From contig CAWZYM010000405.1 in the NCBI GenBank assembly GCA_963966185.1, forward strand, positions 686,001 to 750,000: 64,000 bases of DNA. The letters run 5' to 3'. The notes below the pieces were generated by a model. It was given only the letters and a program-made list of their open reading frames with translations. It searched no databases and was not told the DNA's origin. Positions 25,701 to 38,654 of the stretch are shown here, one piece after another. How positions within the stretch are numbered: the first letter of the stretch is position 1; every line of letters begins with the position of its first letter. The position numbers and the translations under genes were made by a program. The DNA is from Rhabditoides inermis (lineage: Eukaryota > Nematoda > Chromadorea > Rhabditida > Rhabditidae).

Positions 25701-28700
25701 AGGCCCGCATAATTTTGCATGTTGATCGCATTGAAAGTTTGAATAAGTGTGAGCGACAGGTTCCTTCAGAATTATCACTCTACACCATCACAATGAGATG
25801 CGACTTTGGATGTCGTCCGCCCCTGCGCTCATCGTCGACCACCATCTGACGTGAATAGAAAGCCCTGAACAGGTCCGCATATTGCTGCTCATTGATCGCA
25901 TTGAAGATTTAGGTAAGTGTGAGCGACAGGTTCCTTCAGAATTATCACTCTACACCATCACAATGAGATGCGACTTTGGATGTCGTCCGCCCCTGCGCTC
26001 ATCGTCGACCACCATCTGACGTGATTAGAATGCCTCGAACAGGCCCGCATAATTCCGCATGTTGATCGCATTGAAAGTTTAAATAAGTGTGAGCGACAGG
26101 TTCCTTCAGAATTATCACTCTATACCATCACAATGAGATGCGACTTTGGATGTCGTCCGCCCCTGCGCTCATCGTCGACCACCATCTGACGTGATTAGAA
26201 AGCCTCGAACAGGCCCGCATAATTCCGCATGTTGATCGCATTGAGGGTTTAATTAAGTGTGAGCGACAGGTTCCTTCAGAATTATCACTCTACACCATCA
26301 CAATGAGATGCGACTTTGGATGTCGTCCGCCCCTGCGCTCATCGTCGACCACCATCTGACGTGATTAGAAAGCCTCGAACAGGCCCGCATAATTCCGCAT
26401 GTTGATCGCATTGAAAGTTTAAATAAGTGTGAGCGACAGGTTCCTTCAGAATTATCACTCTACACCATCACAATGAGATGCGACTTTGGATTTCGTCCGC
26501 CCCTGCGCTCATCGTCGACCACCATCTGACGTGAATAGAAAGCCTCGAACAGGCCCGCATATTGCTGCTTGTTGATCGCATTGAGAGTTTAATTAAGTGT
26601 GAGCGACAGGTTCCTTCAGAATTATGTATCACTCTACACCATCACAATGAGATGCGACTTTGGATTTCGTCCGCCCCTGCGCTCATCGTCGACCACCATC
26701 TGACGTGAATAGAAAGCCTCGAACAGGCCCGCATAATTCCGCATGTTGATCGCATTGAAAGTTTAAATAAGTGTGAGCGACAGGTTCCTTCAGATTTATC
26801 ACTCTACACCATCACAATGATATGCGACTTTGGATTTCGTCCGCCACTGCGCTCATCGTCGACCACCATCTGACGTGAATAGAAAGCCTCGAACAGGCCC
26901 GCAGAATTCCGCATGTTGATCGCATTGAAAGTTTAAATAAGTGTGAGCGACAGGTTCCTTCAGAATTATCTTTTTACACCATCACAATGAGATGCGACTT
27001 TGGATTTCGTCCGCCCCTGCGCTCATCGTCGACCACCATCTGACGTGATTAGAAAGCCTCGAACAGGCCCGCATAATTCCGCATGTTGATCGCATTGAAA
27101 GTTTAAACAAGTGTGAGCGACAGGTTCCTTCAAAATTATCACTCTACACCATCACAATGAGATGCGACTTTGGATGTCGTCCGCCCCTGCGCTCATCGTC
27201 GACCACCATCTGACGTGAATAGAAAGCCTCGAACAGGCCCGCATATTGCTGCTTGTTGATCGCATTGAGGGTTTAATTAAGTGTGAGCGACAGGTTCCTT
27301 CAGAATTATGTATCACTCTACACCATCACAATGAGATGCGACTTTGGATTTCGTCCGCCCCTGCGCTCATCGTCGACCACCATCTGACGTGAATAGAAAG
27401 CCTCGAACAGGCCCGCATAATTCCGCATGTTGATCGCATTGAAAGTTTAATTAAGTGTGAGCGACAGGTTCCTTCAGATTTATCACTCTACACCATCACA
27501 ATGAGATGCGACTTCGGATGTCGTCCGCCCCTGCGCTCATCGTCGACCACCATCTGACGTGATTAGAAAGCCTCGAACAGGCCCGCATTATTCCGCATGT
27601 TGATCGCATTGAAAGTTTAAATAAGTGTGAGCGACAGGTTCCTTCAGATTTATCACTCTACACCATCACAATGATATGCGACTTTGGATTTCGTCCGCCA
27701 CTGCGCTCATCGTCGACCACCATCTGACGTGAATAGAAAGCCTCGAACAGGCCCGTATAATTCCGCATGTTGATCGCATTGAAAGTTTAAATAAGTGTGA
27801 GCGACAGGTTCCTTCAGAATTATCTTTTTACACCATCACAATGAGATGCGACTTTGGATGTCGTCCGCCCCTGCGCTCATCGTCGACCACCATCTGACGT
27901 GATTAGAAAGCCTCGAACAGGCCCGCATAATTCCGCATGTTGATCGCATTGAAAGTTTAAATAAGTGTGAGCGACAGATTCCTTCAGAATTATCACTCTA
28001 CACCATCACAATGAGATGCGACTTTGGATGTCGTCCGCCCCTGCGCTCATCGTCGACCACCATCTGACGTGATTAGAAAGCCTCGAACAGGCCCGCATAA
28101 TTCCGCATGTTGATCGCATTGAAAGTTTAAACAAGTGTGAGCGACAGGTTCCTTCAAAATTATCACTCTACACCATCACAATGAGATGCGACTTTGGATG
28201 TCGTCCGCCCCTGCGCTCATCGTCGACCACCATCTGACGTGAATAGAAAGCCTCGAACAGGCCCGCATATTGCTGCTTGTTCATCGCATTGAGGGTTTAA
28301 TTAAGTGTGAGCGACAGGTTCCTTCAGAATTATCACTCTACACCATCACAATGAGATGCGACTTTGGATTTCGTCCGCCCCTGCGCTCATCGTCGACCAC
28401 CATCTGACGTGAATAGAAAGCCTCGAACAGGCCCGCATAATTCCGCATGTTGATCGCATTGAAAGTTTAAAAAAGTGTGAGCGACAGGTTCCTTCAGAAT
28501 TATCACTCTACACCATCACAATGAGATGCGACTTTGGATGTCGTCCGCCCCTGCGCTCATCGTCGACCACCATCTGACGTGATTAGAAAGCCTCGAACAG
28601 GCCCGCATAATTCCGCATGTTGATCGCATTGAAAGTTTAAATAAGTGTGAGCGACAGGTTCCTTCAGATTTATCACTCTACACCATCACAATGAGATGCG

Positions 28701-31700
28701 ACTTTGGATGTCGTCCGCCCCTGCGCTCATCGTCGACCACCATCTGAGGTGAATAGAAAGCCCTGAACAGGCCCGCATATTGCTGCTCATTGATCGCATT
28801 GCAGATTTAGGTAAGTGTGAGCGACAGGTTCCTTCAGAATTATCACTCTACACCATCACAATGAGATGCGACTTTGGATGTCGTCCGCCCCTGCGCTCAT
28901 CGTCGACCACCATCTGACGTGATTAGAAAGCCTCGAACAGGCCTGCATAATTCCGCATGTTGATCGCATTGAGGGTTTAATTAAGTGTGAGCGATAGGTT
29001 CCTTCAGAATTATCACTCTACACCATCACAATGAGATGCGACTTTGGATGTCGTCCGCCCCTGCGCTCATCGTCGACCACCATCTGACGTGATTAGAATG
29101 CCTCGAACAGGCCCGCATAATTCCGCATGTTGATCGCATTGAAAGTTTAAATAAGTGTGAGCGACAGGTTCCTTCAGAATTATCACTCTACACCATCACA
29201 ATGAGATGCGACTTTGGATTTCGTCCGCCCCTGCGCTCATCGTCGACCACCATCTGACGTGAATAGAAAGCCTCGAACAGGCCCGCATATTGCTGCTTGT
29301 TGATCGCACTGAGGGTTTAATTAAGTGTGAGCGACAGGTTCCTTCAGAATTATCACACTACACCATCACAATGAGATGCGACTTTGGATGTCGTCCGCCC
29401 CTGCGCTCATCGTCGACCACCATCTGACGTGAATAGAAAGCCTCGAACAGGCCCGCATATTGCTGCTTGTTGATCGCATTGAGGGTTTAATTAAGTGTGA
29501 GCGACAGGTTCCTTCAGAATTATGTATCACTCTACACCATCACAATGAGATGCGACTTTGGATTTCGTCCGCCCCTGCGCTCATCGTCGACCACCATCTG
29601 ACGTGAATAGAAAGCCTCGAACAGGCCCGCATAATTCCGCATGTTGATCGCATTGAAAGTTTAATTAAGTGTGAGCGACAGGTTCCTTCAGATTTATCAC
29701 TCTACACCATCACAATGAGATGCGACTTCGGATGTCGTCCGCCCCTGCGCTCATCGTCGACCACCATCTGACGTGATTAGAAAGCCTCGAACAGGCCCGC
29801 ATTATTCCGCATGTTGATCGCATTGAAAGTTTAATTAAGTGTGAGCGACAGGTTCCTTCAGAATTATCACTCTACACCATCACAATGAGATGCGACTTTG
29901 GATGTCGTCCGCCCCTGCGCTCATCGTCGACCACCATCTGACGTGATTAGAAAGCCTCGAACAGGCCCGCATTATTCCGCATGTTGATCGCATTGAAAGT
30001 TTAAATAAGTGTGAGCGACAGGTTCCTTCAGATTTATCACTCTACACCATCACAATGATATGCGACTTTGGATTTCGTCCGCCACTGCGCTCATCGTCGA
30101 CCACCATCTGACGTGAATAGAAAGCCTCGAACAGGCCCGTATAATTCCGCATGTTGATCGCATTGAAAGTTTAAATAAGTGTGAGCGACAGGTTCCTTCA
30201 GAATTATCTTTTTACACCATCACAATGAGATGCGACTTTGGATGTCGTCCGCCCCTGCGCTCATCGTCGACCACCATCTGACGTGATTAGAAAGCCTCGA
30301 ACAGGCCCGCATAATTCCGCATGTTGATCGCATTGAAAGTTTAAATAAGTGTGAGCGACAGATTCCTTCAGAATTATCACTCTACACCATCACAATGAGA
30401 TGCGACTTTGGATGTCGTCCGCCCCTGCGCTCATCGTCGACCACCATCTGACGTGATTAGAAAGCCTCGAACAGGCCCGCATAATTCCGCATGTTGATCG
30501 CATTGAAAGTTTAAACAAGTGTGAGCGACAGGTTCCTTCAAAATTATCACTCTACACCATCACAATGAGATGCGACTTTGGATGTCGTCCGCCCCTGCGC
30601 TCATCGTCGACCACCATCTGACGTGAATAGAAAGCCTCGAACAGGCCCGCATATTGCTGCTTGTTCATCGCATTGAGGGTTTAATTAAGTGTGAGCGACA
30701 GGTTCCTTCAGAATTATCACTCTACACCATCACAATGAGATGCGACTTTGGATTTCGTCCGCCCCTGCGCTCATCGTCGACCACCATCTGACGTGAATAG
30801 AAAGCCTCGAACAGGCCCGCATAATTCCGCATGTTGATCGCATTGAAAGTTTAAAAAAGTGTGAGCGACAGGTTCCTTCAGAATTATCACTCTACACCAT
30901 CACAATGAGATGCGACTTTGGATGTCGTCCGCCCCTGCGCTCATCGTCGACCACCATCTGACGTGATTAGAAAGCCTCGAACAGGCCCGCATAATTCCGC
31001 ATGTTGATCGCATTGAAAGTTTAAATAAGTGTGAGCGACAGGTTCCTTCAGATTTATCACTCTACACCATCACAATGAGATGCGACTTTGGATGTCGTCC
31101 GCCCCTGCGCTCATCGTCGACCACCATCTGAGGTGAATAGAAAGCCCTGAACAGGCCCGCATATTGCTGCTCATTGATCGCATTGCAGATTTAGGTAAGT
31201 GTGAGCGACAGGTTCCTTCAGAATTATCACTCTACACCATCACAATGAGATGCGACTTTGGATGTCGTCCGCCCCTGCGCTCATCGTCGACCACCATCTG
31301 ACGTGATTAGAAAGCCTCGAACAGGCCTGCATAATTCCGCATGTTGATCGCATTGAGGGTTTAATTAAGTGTGAGCGATAGGTTCCTTCAGAATTATCAC
31401 TCTACACCATCACAATGAGATGCGACTTTGGATGTCGTCCGCCCCTGCGCTCATCGTCGACCACCATCTGACGTGATTAGAATGCCTCGAACAGGCCCGC
31501 ATAATTCCGCATGTTGATCGCATTGAAAGTTTAAATAAGTGTGAGCGACAGGTTCCTTCAGAATTATCACTCTACACCATCACAATGAGATGCGACTTTG
31601 GATTTCGTCCGCCCCTGCGCTCATCGTCGACCACCATCTGACGTGAATAGAAAGCCTCGAACAGGCCCGCATATTGCTGCTTGTTGATCGCACTGAGGGT

Positions 31701-32662
31701 TTAATTAAGTGTGAGCGACAGGTTCCTTCAGAATTATCACACTACACCATCACAATGAGATGCGACTTTGGATGTCGTCCGCCCCTGCGCTCATCGTCGA
31801 CCACCATCTGACGTGAATAGAAAGCCTCGAACAGGCCCGGATATTGCTGCTTGTTGATCGCATTGAGGGTTTAATTAAGTGTGAGCGACAGGTTCCTTCA
31901 GAATTATCACTCTACACCATCACAATGAGATGCGACTTTGGATTTCGTCCGCCCCTGCGCTCATCGTCGACCACCATCTGACGTGAATAGAAAGCCTCGA
32001 ACAGGCCCGCATAATTCCGCATGTTGATCGCATTGAAAGTTTAAAAAAGTGTGAGCGACAGGTTCCTTCAGATTTATCACTCTACACCATCACAATGAGA
32101 TGCGACTTTGGATGTCGTCCGCCCCTGCGCTCATCGTCGACCACCATCTGACGTGATTAGAAAGCCTCGAACAGGCCCGCATAATTCCGCATGTTGATCG
32201 CATTGAAAGTTTAAATAAGTGTGAGCGACAGGTTCCTTCAGAATTATCACTCTACACCATCACAATGAGATGCGACTTTGGATTTCGTCCGCCCCTGCGC
32301 TCATCGTCGACCACCATCTGACGTGAATAGAAAGCCTCGAACAGGCCCGCATATTGCTGCTTGTTGATCGCACTGAGGGTTTAATTAAGTGTGAGCGACA
32401 GGTTTCTTCAGAATTATCACTCTACACCATCACAATGAGATGCGACTTTGGATTTCGTCCGCCCCTGCGCTCATCGTCGACCACCATCTGACGTGAATAG
32501 AAAGCCTCGAACAGGCCCGCATAATTCCGCATGTTGATCGCATTGAAAATTTAAATAAGTGTGAGCGACAGGTTCCTTCAGAATTATCACTCTACACCAT
32601 CACAATGAGATGCGACTTTGGATGTCGTCCGCCCCTGCGCTCATCGTCGACCACCATCTGAC
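25681..32662 (+). repeat. Satellite zone 3: zone 1-like monomers return
   Basis: 41 monomers. The zone opens with a class A unit carrying TTTGAATAAG, then a class C unit, an A unit with CTATACCATC, an A/B hybrid, and a B unit with GTAT at 26626. The order TTTGAATAAG, CTATACC, hybrid, GTAT also occurs at 2721-3574, apart from the extra class C unit here. The GATATGCG, ATCTTTTTAC, TTTAAACAAG marker run is present again at about 26706-27216, 27560-28240 and 29944-30620. Class D is absent. Confidence 0.83.
27300..31860 (+). repeat. 13/14-monomer HOR duplication (2,384-bp offset)
   Basis: The blocks at about 27300-29470 and 29514-31860 match. Before about 29770 the offset is 2,214 bp (13 units plus GTAT; GTAT at 27310 and 29524). 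After it the offset is 2,384 bp (14 units plus 4). The change is due to one extra unit inserted in the right copy at about 29774-29943. Markers at 2,384 bp include GTTCATCGC (near 28279/30663), GCAGATTTAGG (28801/31185), GCGATAGG and GATTAGAATGCC. A private change, CCCGGATATTG, lies near 31837. Confidence 0.85.
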
Positions 32663-32666
32663 GTGA

Positions 32667-32669
32667 TTA
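32667..32669. other. Target-site duplication, left copy (TTA)
   Basis: The left flank reads GACGTGATTA directly before GGGG of the element. The normal satellite reads GACGTGATTAGAAAG, so TTA is the duplicated target. Confidence 0.88.
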
Positions 32670-32707
32670 GGGGCCCGACATACTTTTGTAGCGCGTGCGA
32701 TTCGCCA
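32670..32707 (+). repeat. MITE left terminal inverted repeat (38 bp)
   Basis: It begins GGGGCCCGACATAC and ends GCGATTCGCCA. It is the reverse complement of 32983-33019 except for one extra T in the T-run (TTTT against TTT), so the two ends have barely diverged. Confidence 0.92.
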
Positions 32708-32797
32708 CCTCTCTCTGTGTAAAAGTCGCCAGCATTGTAGCTCGCGCAAAGTGCACTGGCGACTTTCAAAGTAGCCAGCACATACTCGCGCGCGAAA

Positions 32798-32811
32798 TGT
32801 AGCCGGCTACA
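32798..32811. other. 14-bp perfect palindrome inside the MITE
   Basis: TGTAGCCGGCTACA equals its own reverse complement. A second 10-bp palindrome, TCGCGCGCGA, lies just upstream at 32786-32795. They could form small cruciforms or be protein sites; no function can be assigned. Confidence 0.8.
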
Positions 32812-32920
32812 ATGTGAAAAGTCGCCAGCTACAAAGTCGCCAGCAAAGTCGCTCGCGTATTTCGCTGTTAGCGTGGCGACAATTCGCCAGGCGCGGCGCG
32901 GGCTACTTTTTTCAATTGTA

Positions 32921-32940
32921 GCCAGCGCCTCTTCGCTGGC
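32921..32940. other. Hairpin in the right half of the MITE
   Basis: GCCAGCG (32921-32927) and CGCTGGC (32934-32940) form a perfect 7-bp stem around a 6-base CCTCTT loop. It is one of several pairings between GTCGCCAGC-type and GCTGGCGAC-type motifs in the element (32725, 32756, 32821, 32836, 32873, 32935). Confidence 0.75.
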
Positions 32941-32982
32941 GACTTTTGAAATGTAGCTCGGCTATTTTCAAATCGCGCGCGC

Positions 32983-33019
32983 TGGCGAATCGCACGCGCT
33001 ACAAAGTATGTCGGGCCCC
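32983..33019 (-). repeat. MITE right terminal inverted repeat (37 bp)
   Basis: It reads TGGCGAATCGC inward-to-outward and ends GTCGGGCCCC at the target duplication. It pairs with 32670-32707 with a single one-base gap. Past 37 bp the homology breaks. Confidence 0.92.
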
Positions 33020-33022
33020 TTA
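33020..33022. other. Target-site duplication, right copy (TTA)
   Basis: The right flank reads CCCC then TTAGAAAGCCTC. The satellite resumes at the same base at which it was interrupted, with TTA repeated. Confidence 0.88.
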
Positions 33023-36000
33023 GAAAGCCTCGAACAGGCCCGCATAATTCCGCATGTTGATCGCATTGAAAGTTTAAATAAGTGTGAGCGACAGGTTCCT
33101 TCAGAATCATCACTCTACACCATCACAATGAGATGCGACTTTGGATGTCGTCCGCCCCTGCGCTCATCGTCGACCACCATCTGAGGTGAATAGAAAGCCC
33201 TGAACAGGCCCGCATATTGCTGCTCATTGATCGCATTGAAGATTTAGGTAAGTGTGAGCGACAGGTTCCTTCAGAATTATCACTCTACACCATCACAATG
33301 AGATGCGACTTTGGATGTCGTCCGCCCCTGCGCTCATCGTCGACCACCATCTGACGTGATTAGAAAGCCTCGAACAGGCCTGCATAATTCCGCATGTTGA
33401 TCGCATTGAGGGTTTAATTAAGTGTGAGCGATAGGTTCCTTCAGAATTATCACTCTACACCATCACAATGAGATGCGACTTTGGATGTCGTCCGCCCCTG
33501 CGCTCATCGTCGACCACCATCTGACGTGATTAGAAAGCCTCGAACAGGCCCGCATAATTCCGCATGTTGATCGCATTGAAAGTTTAAATAAGTGTGAGCG
33601 ACAGGTTCCTTCAGAATTATCACTCTACACCATCACAATGAGATGCGACTTTGGATGTCGTCCGCCCCTGCGCTCATCGTCGACCACCATCTGACGTGAT
33701 TAGAAAGCCTCGAACAGGCCTGCATAATTCCGCATGTTGATCGCATTGAGGGTTTAATTAAGTGTGAGCGATAGGTTCCTTCAGAATTATCACTCTACAC
33801 CATCACAATGAGATGCGACTTTGGATGTCGTCCGCCCCTGCGCTCATCGTCGACCACCATCTGACGTGATTAGAAAGCCTCGAACAGGCCCGCATAATTC
33901 CGCATGTTGATCGCATTGAAAGTTTAAATAAGTGTGAGCGACAGGTTCCTTCAGAATTATCACACTACACCATCACAATGAGATGCGACTTTGGATTTCG
34001 TCCGCCCCTGCGCTCATCGTCGACCACCATCTGACGTGAATAGAAAGCCTCGAACAGGCCCGCATTATGCTGCTTGTTGATCGCATTGAGAGTTTAATTA
34101 AGTGTGAGCGACAGGTTCCTTCAGAATTATGTATCACTCTACACCATCACAATGAGATGCGACTTTGGATTTCGTCCGCCCCTGCGCTCATCGTCGACCA
34201 CCATCTGACGTGAATAGAAAGCCTCGAACAGGCCCGCATAATTCCGCATGTTGATCGCATTGAAAGTTTAAATAAGTGTGAGCGACAGGTTCCTTCAGAA
34301 TTATCACTTCACACCATCACAATGAGATGCGACTTTGGATGTCGTCCGCCCCTGCGCTCATCGTCGACCACCATCTGACGTGATTAGAAAGCCTCGAACA
34401 GGCCCGCATAATTCCGCATGTTGATCGCATTGAAAGTTTAAACAAGTGTGAGCGACAGGTTCCTTCAAAATTATCACTCTACACCATCACAATGAGATGC
34501 GACTTTGGATGTCGTCCGCCCCTGCGCTCATCGTCGACCACCATCTGACGTGATTAGAAAGCCTCGAACAGGCCCGCATAATTCCGCATGTTGATCGCAT
34601 TGAAAGTTTAAATAAGTGTGAGCGACAGGTTCCTTCAGAATTATCACTCTACACCATCACAATGAGATGCGACTTTGGATGTCGTCCGCCCCTGCGCTCA
34701 TCGTCGACCACCATCTGACGTGAATAGAAAGCCTCGAACAGGCCCGCATATTGCTGTTTGTTGATCGCACTGAGGGTTTAATTAAGTGTGAGCGACAGGT
34801 TCCTTCAGAATTATCACTCTACACCATCACAATGAGATGCGACTTTGGATTTCGTCCGCCCCTGCGCTCATCGTCGACCACCATCTGACGTGAATAGAAA
34901 GCCTCGAACAGGCCCGCATAACTCCGCATGTTGATCGCATTGAAAGTTTAAATAAATGTGAGCGACAGGTTTCTTCAGAATTATCACTCTACACCATCAC
35001 AATGAGATGCGACTTTGGATTTCGTCCGCCCCTGCGCTCATCGTCGACCACCATCTGACGTGAATAGAAAGCCTCGAACAGGCCCGCATAATTCCGCATG
35101 TTGATCGCATTGAAAATTTAAATAAGTGTGAGCGACAGGTTCCTTCAGAATTATCACTCTACACCATCACAATGAGATGCGACTTTGGATTTCGTCCGCC
35201 CCTGCGCTCATCGTCGACCACCATCTGACGTGAATAGAAAGCCTCGAACAGGCCCGCATTATGCTGCTTGTTGATCGCATTGAGAGTTTAATTAAGTGTG
35301 AGCGACAGGTTCCTTCAGAATTATGTATCACTCTACACCATCACAATGAGATGCGACTTTGGATTTCGTCCGCCCCTGCGCTCATCGTCGACCACCATCT
35401 GACGTGAATAGAAAGCCTCGAACAGGCCCGCATTATGCTGCTTGTTGATCGCATTGAGAGTTTAATTAAGTGTGAGCGACAGGTTCCTTCAGAATTATCA
35501 CTCTACACCATCACAATGAGATGCGACTTTGGATTTCGTCTTCCACTGCGCTCATCGTCGACCACCATCTGACGTGATTAGAAAGCCTCGAACAGGCCCG
35601 CATAATTCCGCATGTTGATCGCATTGAAAGTTTAAACAAGTGTGAGCGACAGGTTCCTTCAAAATTATCACTCTACACCATCACAATGAGATGCGACTTT
35701 GGATGTCGTCCGCCCCTGCGCTCATCGTCGACCACCATCTGACGTGATTAGAAAGCCTCGAACAGGCCCGCATATTGCTGTTTGTTGATCGCACTGAGGG
35801 TTTAATTAAGTGTGAGCGACAGGTTCCTTCAGAATTATCACTCTACACCATCACAATGAGATGCGACTTTGGATTTCGTCCGCCCCTGCGCTCATCGTCG
35901 ACCACCATCTGACGTGAATAGAAAGCCTCGAACAGGCCCGCATAATTCCGCATGTTGATCGCATTGAAAATTTAAATAAGTGTGAGCGACAGGTTCCTTC

Positions 36001-37111
36001 AGAATTATCACTCTACACCATCACAATGAGATGCGACTTTGGATTTCGTCCGCCCCTGCGCTCATCGTCGACCACCATCTGACGTGAATAGAAAGCCTCG
36101 AACAGGCCCGCATTATGCTGCTTGTTGATCGCATTGAGAGTTTAATTAAGTGTGAGCGACAGGTTCCTTCAGAATTATGTATCACTCTACACCATCACAA
36201 TGAGATGCGACTTTGGATTTCGTCCGCCCCTGCGCTCATCGTCGACCACCATCTGACGTGATTAGAAAGCCTCGAACAGGCCCGCATAATTCCGCATGTT
36301 GATCGCATTGAAAGTTTAAACAAGTGTGAGCGACAGGTTCCTTCAAAATTATCACTCTACACCATCACAATGAGATGCGACTTTGGATGTCGTCCGCCCC
36401 TGCGCTCATCGTCGACCACCATCTGACGTGATTAGAAAGCCTCGAACAGGCCCGCATAATTCCGCATGTTGATCGCATTGAAAGTTTAAATAAGTGTGAG
36501 CGACAGGTTCCTTCAGAATTATCACTCTACACCATCACAATGAGATGCGACTTTGGATGTCGTCCGCCCCTGCGCTCATCGTCGACCACCATCTGACGTG
36601 AATAGAAAGCCTCGAACAGGCCCGCATATTGCTGTTTGTTGATCGCACTGAGGGTTTAATTAAGTGTGAGCGACAGGTTCCTTCAGAATTATCACTCTAC
36701 ACCATCACAATGAGATGCGACTTTGGATTTCGTCCGCCCCTGCGCTCATCGTCGACCACCATCTGACGTGAATAGAAAGCCTCGAACAGGCCCGCATAAC
36801 TCCGCATGTTGATCGCATTGAAAGTTTAAATAAATGTGAGCGACAGGTTTCTTCAGAATTATCACTCTACACCATCACAATGAGATGCGACTTTGGATTT
36901 CGTCCGCCCCTGCGCTCATCGTCGACCACCATCTGACGTGAATAGAAAGCCTCGAACAGGCCCGCATAATTCCGCATGTTGATCGCATTGAAAATTTAAA
37001 TAAGTGTGAGCGACAGGTTCCTTCAGAATTATCACTCTACACCATCACAATGAGATGCGACTTTGGATGTCGTCCGCCCCTGCGCTCATCGTCGACCACC
37101 ATCTGACGTGA

Positions 37112-37114
37112 TTA
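37112..37114. other. Empty-site paralogue 1 of the MITE insertion
   Basis: The monomer carrying TTGAAAATTT is followed by the one carrying TCAGAATCATCAC, as on the two sides of the MITE, but GATTAGAAAG is uninterrupted with a single TTA. This is a natural pre-insertion site within the array. Confidence 0.85.
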
Positions 37115-38654
37115 GAAAGCCTCGAACAGGCCCGCATAATTCCGCATGTTGATCGCATTGAAAGTTTAAATAAGTGTGAGCGACAGGTTCCTTCAGAATC
37201 ATCACTCTACACCATCACAATGAGATGCGACTTTGGATGTCGTCCGCCCCTGCGCTCATCGTCGACCACCATCTGAGGTGAATAGAAAGCCCTGAACAGG
37301 CCCGCATATTGCTGCTCATTGATCGCATTGAAGATTTAGGTAAGTGTGAGCGACAGGTTCCTTCAGAATTATCACTCTACACCATCACAATGAGATGCGA
37401 CTTTGGATGTCGTCCGCCCCTGCGCTCATCGTCGACGACCATCTGACGTGATTAGAAAGCCTCGAACAGGCCTGCATAATTCCGCATGTTGATCGCATTG
37501 AGGGTTTAATTAAGTGTGAGCGATAGGTTCCTTCAGAATTATCACTCTACACCATCACAATGAGATGCGACTTTGGATGTCGTCCGCCCCTGCGCTCATC
37601 GTCGACCACCATCTGACGTGATTAGAAAGCCTCGAACAGGCCCGCATAATTCCGCATGTTGATCGCATTGAAAGTTTAAATAAGTGTGAGCGACAGGTTC
37701 CTTCAGAATTATCACACTACACCATCACAATGAGATGCGACTTTGGATTTCGTCCGCCCCTGCGCTCATCGTCGACCACCATCTGACGTGAATAGAAAGC
37801 CTCGAACAGGCCCGCATTATGCTGCTTGTTGATCGCATTGAGAGTTTAATTAAGTGTGAGCGACAGGTTCCTTCAGAATTATGTATCACTCTACACCATC
37901 ACAATGAGATGCGACTTTGGATTTCGTCCGCCCCTGCGCTCATCGTCGACCACCATCTGACGTGAATAGAAAGCCTCGAACAGGCCCGCATAATTCCGCA
38001 TGTTGATCGCATTGAAAGTTTAAATAAGTGTGAGCGACAGGTTCCTTCAGAATTATCACTTCACACCATCACAATGAGATGCGACTTTGGATGTCGTCCG
38101 CCCCTGCGCTCATCGTCGACCACCATCTGACGTGATTAGAAAGCCTCGAACAGGCCCGCATAATTCCGCATGTTGATCGCATTGAAAGTTTAAATAAGTG
38201 TGAGCGACAGATTCCTTCAGAATTATCACTCTATACCATCACAATGAGATGCGACTTTGGATGTCGTCCGCCCCTGCGCTCATCGTCGACCACCATCTGA
38301 CGTGATTAGAAAGCCTCGAACAGGCCCGCATAATTCCGCATGTTGATCGCATTGAAAGTTTAAACAAGTGTGAGCGACAGGTTCCTTCAAAATTATCACT
38401 CTACACCATCACAATGAGATGCGACTTTGGATGTCGTCCGCCCCTGCGCTCATCGTCGACCACCATCTGACGTGATTAGAAAGCCTCGAACAGGCCCGCA
38501 TATTGCTGCTCATTGATCGCATTGAAGATTTAGGTAAGTGTGAGCGACAGGTTCCTTCAGAATTATCACTCTACACCATCACAATGAGATGCGACTTTGG
38601 ATGTCGTCCGCCCCTGCGCTCATCGTCGACGACCATCTGACGTGATTAGAAAGC

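Larger units (their letters stand above)
1..32669 (+). repeat. 170-bp satellite array, left part (192 full monomers)
   Basis: Head-to-tail tandem array of a 170-bp unit, phased here so that each unit begins GTGATTAG or GTGAATAG and ends CACCATCTGAC. Unit starts are at 1, 171, 341, 511 and so on; 192 complete units fit before 32663, and the next is cut by the MITE. The only length changes are seven GTAT insertions (g of GTAT at 606, 1290, 3504, 6568, 26626, 27310, 29524) and one 6-bp deletion near 7770. All units point the same way. Each unit has 12 CpG and about 48% GC. Nearly all carry the palindrome GTCGAC at unit positions 154-159. The unit length is in the range of known centromeric satellites and close to a nucleosome repeat. 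I recognise no named satellite family. There are no genes in this stretch. Confidence 0.98.
32670..33019. mobile_element. 350-bp MITE, PIF/Harbinger-like, inserted in the satellite
   Basis: A 350-bp element unrelated to the satellite interrupts monomer 193. Its ends are inverted repeats of 38 bp (left) and 37 bp (right) beginning GGGGCCCGACATAC, differing only by one T in a T-run. It is flanked by TTA on both sides (32667-32669 and 33020-33022), where the uninterrupted satellite has a single TTA. A 3-bp TTA/TAA target duplication with G-rich inverted ends is the known pattern of PIF/Harbinger elements and their Tourist-like MITEs. The interior has no transposase; it is filled with GTCGCCAGC and GTAGCCAGC motifs in both orientations, so it would fold extensively. 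It depends on a transposase encoded elsewhere. Superfamily assignment is inferred from the target duplication and ends only; strand is arbitrary. Confidence 0.88.

Noticed and set aside
32669..33020. Tc1/mariner-type insertion with a TA duplication
   Set aside because: Taking TA as target would leave an extra T at one end only and unequal termini. With TTA both ends are symmetric (GGGG/CCCC), and the empty sites show a single TTA.
32868..33113. 81-codon reverse-strand open frame across the MITE right half and the satellite
   Set aside because: It joins two unrelated sequences across the insertion edge, has low-complexity composition and no recognisable domain. Its start lies in the satellite antisense and its end inside the inverted-repeat element.
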